DNA of 7,567 nucleotides from CAYQPF01 sp964419225 (lineage in GTDB: Bacteria; Cloacimonadota; Cloacimonadia; Cloacimonadales; CAYQPF01). The position numbers were made by a program, and so were the translations under genes. The notes beneath the pieces are model-generated. The model saw only the letters and a program-made list of their open reading frames with translations, was not told where the DNA came from and did not search any database. Of the stretch, positions 6,114 to 7,567 are shown piece by piece. The number at the start of each line of letters is the position of its first letter. The stretch's first letter is position 1. The stretch lies in the NCBI GenBank assembly GCA_964419225.1, contig CAYQPF010000202.1, forward strand, positions 1 to 7,567, written 5' to 3'.

Positions 6114-7567
6114 TATCGCTGCCTGCAACCCAAAATGTACAATCCCGTTCAAAGGACTTGTCCACTTGCCATTGGAATAACCGGTTCCATAGTCAACTTC
6201 AAAGATTCCCAGCCTGGTTTCAATACTCAAGCCAAAGCCGGCACCCCAGAGATTTTTGTTCGTTTTCTCCACATTGTTCTCTTCATATTGAAATGCACCA
6301 TAATCCAAAAACAAAAAGATCCGCGATTTCCTTGCAAACAAATAACGTAACTCTGAATTTATCCAGCCAACAGTAAATCCTTGAAACTGATTTTCCTGAA
6401 AACCTCTCAGACTGGAAAACCCGCCCATATTAAATAACTCATATTCCTCCAGCTTCTTGTTCTGAATCTGTTTGCCATTTAATCCGAAATAAAAGACAAT
6501 ATTCTGTTTAATCCTTTGGTAATTCTCTAATCTGGTTTCAGTAGCATGCTTCAGCAAGGATTCAGAATTTTTGTTATTATATACTAAATAGTACTTCATA
6601 TACAAATCGGTTCCGGTTGTAGGATTTAGATTATAATCCACATTATTGAAATTCCAGAAAGTACCTACTTTCCGGAATGAGTTTTTCTCAATAATTATCG
6701 GTCTCCGGCTCCCGGGATAAAAACCTTCCGCACCAAAATACAAGCCTATTTTATTGAAAAGCAGATAATAATAAATCTCACTTTCCAGATGTGTCATGAT
6801 GTACGTTGAATCTTTTAACTCCCGCATTAATTCAAAATCTCCCGCCACAGGAAATTTATCAAAGCCTGCTTCATGATAATTAAACTTGATTAAACTCTGT
6901 AAAGCTGAAAATTTCTGCCAGGAAAAGGCTAACGATCTGTCAGTCCCAAATAAGTTTAGAAATTGAAAATTCAAATTGCCACTGTATCTGTCTTCCGCTT
7001 CTGTTTTGTTCGAAAAGCCCAGAATACCGGAAAGACGTGTCATCTTCCCTTCCTGTATTTTAAACAATAATGTTTGGTTATTTAAAGGAATCAACTCACA
7101 ATCCCGGATGTATTCTTTCTTTCGAATATTTTCTTCAGCCTGATTCAGTAAATTCAAATTTACCTGTTGAATTAACATGATCTGCGATATTTTTAATAAT
7201 GTCTTTTCTTTAGTAACCTGATTACCCATGAAAACAAATTTGTTGAATTGGCATCTTTTGCCTTCATCAACTCTGATATATGCTTCCAAAGTATCCTGGA
7301 TAATTCTGATGCTGTCCAGATCTACGGCACAAAATAAATACCCGTTGTCTGCATATATATCATTTATCCTCTGCATAATATTCGGGATGTCCTCAAGAGT
7401 TGATTTACTAATAAAACCACTTCCCAAGGATTTTTGCAGATAGGGTGTAGTATAAAAGTAATTGCCTCTAAGGCTGAGATGAAGCGGAATAGATTTATTG
7501 CTTTCCTGAATAATATATTTGAGTTGTACTTCTTCCCCATTCAAAGGTAACGCTTCCGGATATGAGA
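6111..7567 (-). CDS. Omp85/BamA-TamA-like outer-membrane protein, POTRA plus beta-barrel (5' end missing)
   Basis: The frame is open to the right edge, giving 484 visible residues; the TTG at 7544 is not a believable start because coding sequence continues upstream (SYPEALPL). Two POTRA-like modules are visible. The first, at about 25-103, contains LSLRGNYFYTTPYLQKSL and YADNGYLFCAVDL. The second, at about 106-172, starts with NKFVFMGNQVTKEKTLL. A beta-barrel of alternating residues begins near 175 (LSGILGFSNKTEAEDRYSG). The Omp85 signature is the GG-SLRGF motif (385-389), the conserved loop-6 Arg-Gly-Phe, followed by INSELRY and LFLDYGAF and then GAGFGLSIETRLGIFEVDYG. Family members insert or translocate proteins or lipids at the outer membrane. 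Which subfamily this is (BamA, TamA or another) cannot be settled without the N-terminus. It ends LQAAI rather than with the usual aromatic residue, and its stop lies inside repeat B. Confidence 0.88.
   Translation of the reverse strand, partial: SYPEALPLNGEEVQLKYIIQESNKSIPLHLSLRGNYFYTTPYLQKSLGSGFISKSTLEDIPNIMQRINDIYADNGYLFCAVDLDSIRIIQDTLEAYIRVDEGKRCQFNKFVFMGNQVTKEKTLLKISQIMLIQQVNLNLLNQAEENIRKKEYIRDCELIPLNNQTLLFKIQEGKMTRLSGILGFSNKTEAEDRYSGNLNFQFLNLFGTDRSLAFSWQKFSALQSLIKFNYHEAGFDKFPVAGDFELMRELKDSTYIMTHLESEIYYYLLFNKIGLYFGAEGFYPGSRRPIIIEKNSFRKVGTFWNFNNVDYNLNPTTGTDLYMKYYLVYNNKNSESLLKHATETRLENYQRIKQNIVFYFGLNGKQIQNKKLEEYELFNMGGFSSLRGFQENQFQGFTVGWINSELRYLFARKSRIFLFLDYGAFQYEENNVEKTNKNLWGAGFGLSIETRLGIFEVDYGTGYSNGKWTSPLNGIVHFGLQAAI

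Noticed and set aside
5984..6376. Plus-strand reading frames over repeat B and the end of the Omp85-like gene (130 and 88 residues)
   Set aside because: They are antisense to a clearly conserved barrel end and cross the hairpin repeat; the composition is low-complexity Pro/Leu/Ser with no domain-like pattern.
7228..7544. TTG at 7544 as the start of the Omp85-like gene
   Set aside because: The frame continues to the window edge with barrel/POTRA-type sequence before it, no ribosome binding site is seen, and a signal peptide is missing; the gene simply runs off the window.

Overview
The window looks like chromosomal DNA from a bacterium with an outer membrane in or near the FCB group. I favour Candidatus Cloacimonadota over Bacteroidota or Ignavibacteria. 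The reasons are the folate/FAD-dependent tRNA methyltransferase TrmFO, an Omp85-type outer-membrane protein, a TPR lipoprotein with a YYNTYYNA-like motif just after its lipobox, AT-rich base composition, and strong Shine-Dalgarno sequences, which most Bacteroidota lack. This placement is inference; the window holds no rRNA or other direct phylogenetic marker.

Layout: (1) positions 1-895, + strand: the C-terminal two thirds of trmFO, cut by the left edge. (2) 896-1018: a composite intergenic repeat of heptamer arrays around a G/C-rich hairpin, filling the space between two converging stop codons. (3) 1019-5932, - strand: four tightly packed genes, in transcription order hutH (histidine ammonia-lyase), a large TPR lipoprotein, a small membrane protein that aligns by eye with EcfT but lacks the Ala-Arg-Gly motifs, and truA. 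The gaps are 21 nt, a 29-nt overlap and 2 nt, so they are probably one operon. (4) 5933-6110: the hutH leader, then a second composite repeat built like the first. (5) 6111-7567, - strand: the POTRA and beta-barrel part of an Omp85/BamA-like protein, cut by the right edge.

The operon mixes functions: amino-acid catabolism (histidine to urocanate), an envelope lipoprotein, a possible transporter-derived membrane protein and tRNA pseudouridylation. trmFO and truA, which face each other, both modify tRNA, TrmFO in the T-loop and TruA in the anticodon arm. The ecfT-truA neighbourhood is familiar from Firmicutes, which is part of why the membrane protein is read as an EcfT relative.

I see no defence system, prophage, CRISPR array, transposase gene or tRNA gene. 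The most unusual items are the paired composite repeats and the EcfT-like protein without its coupling motifs.
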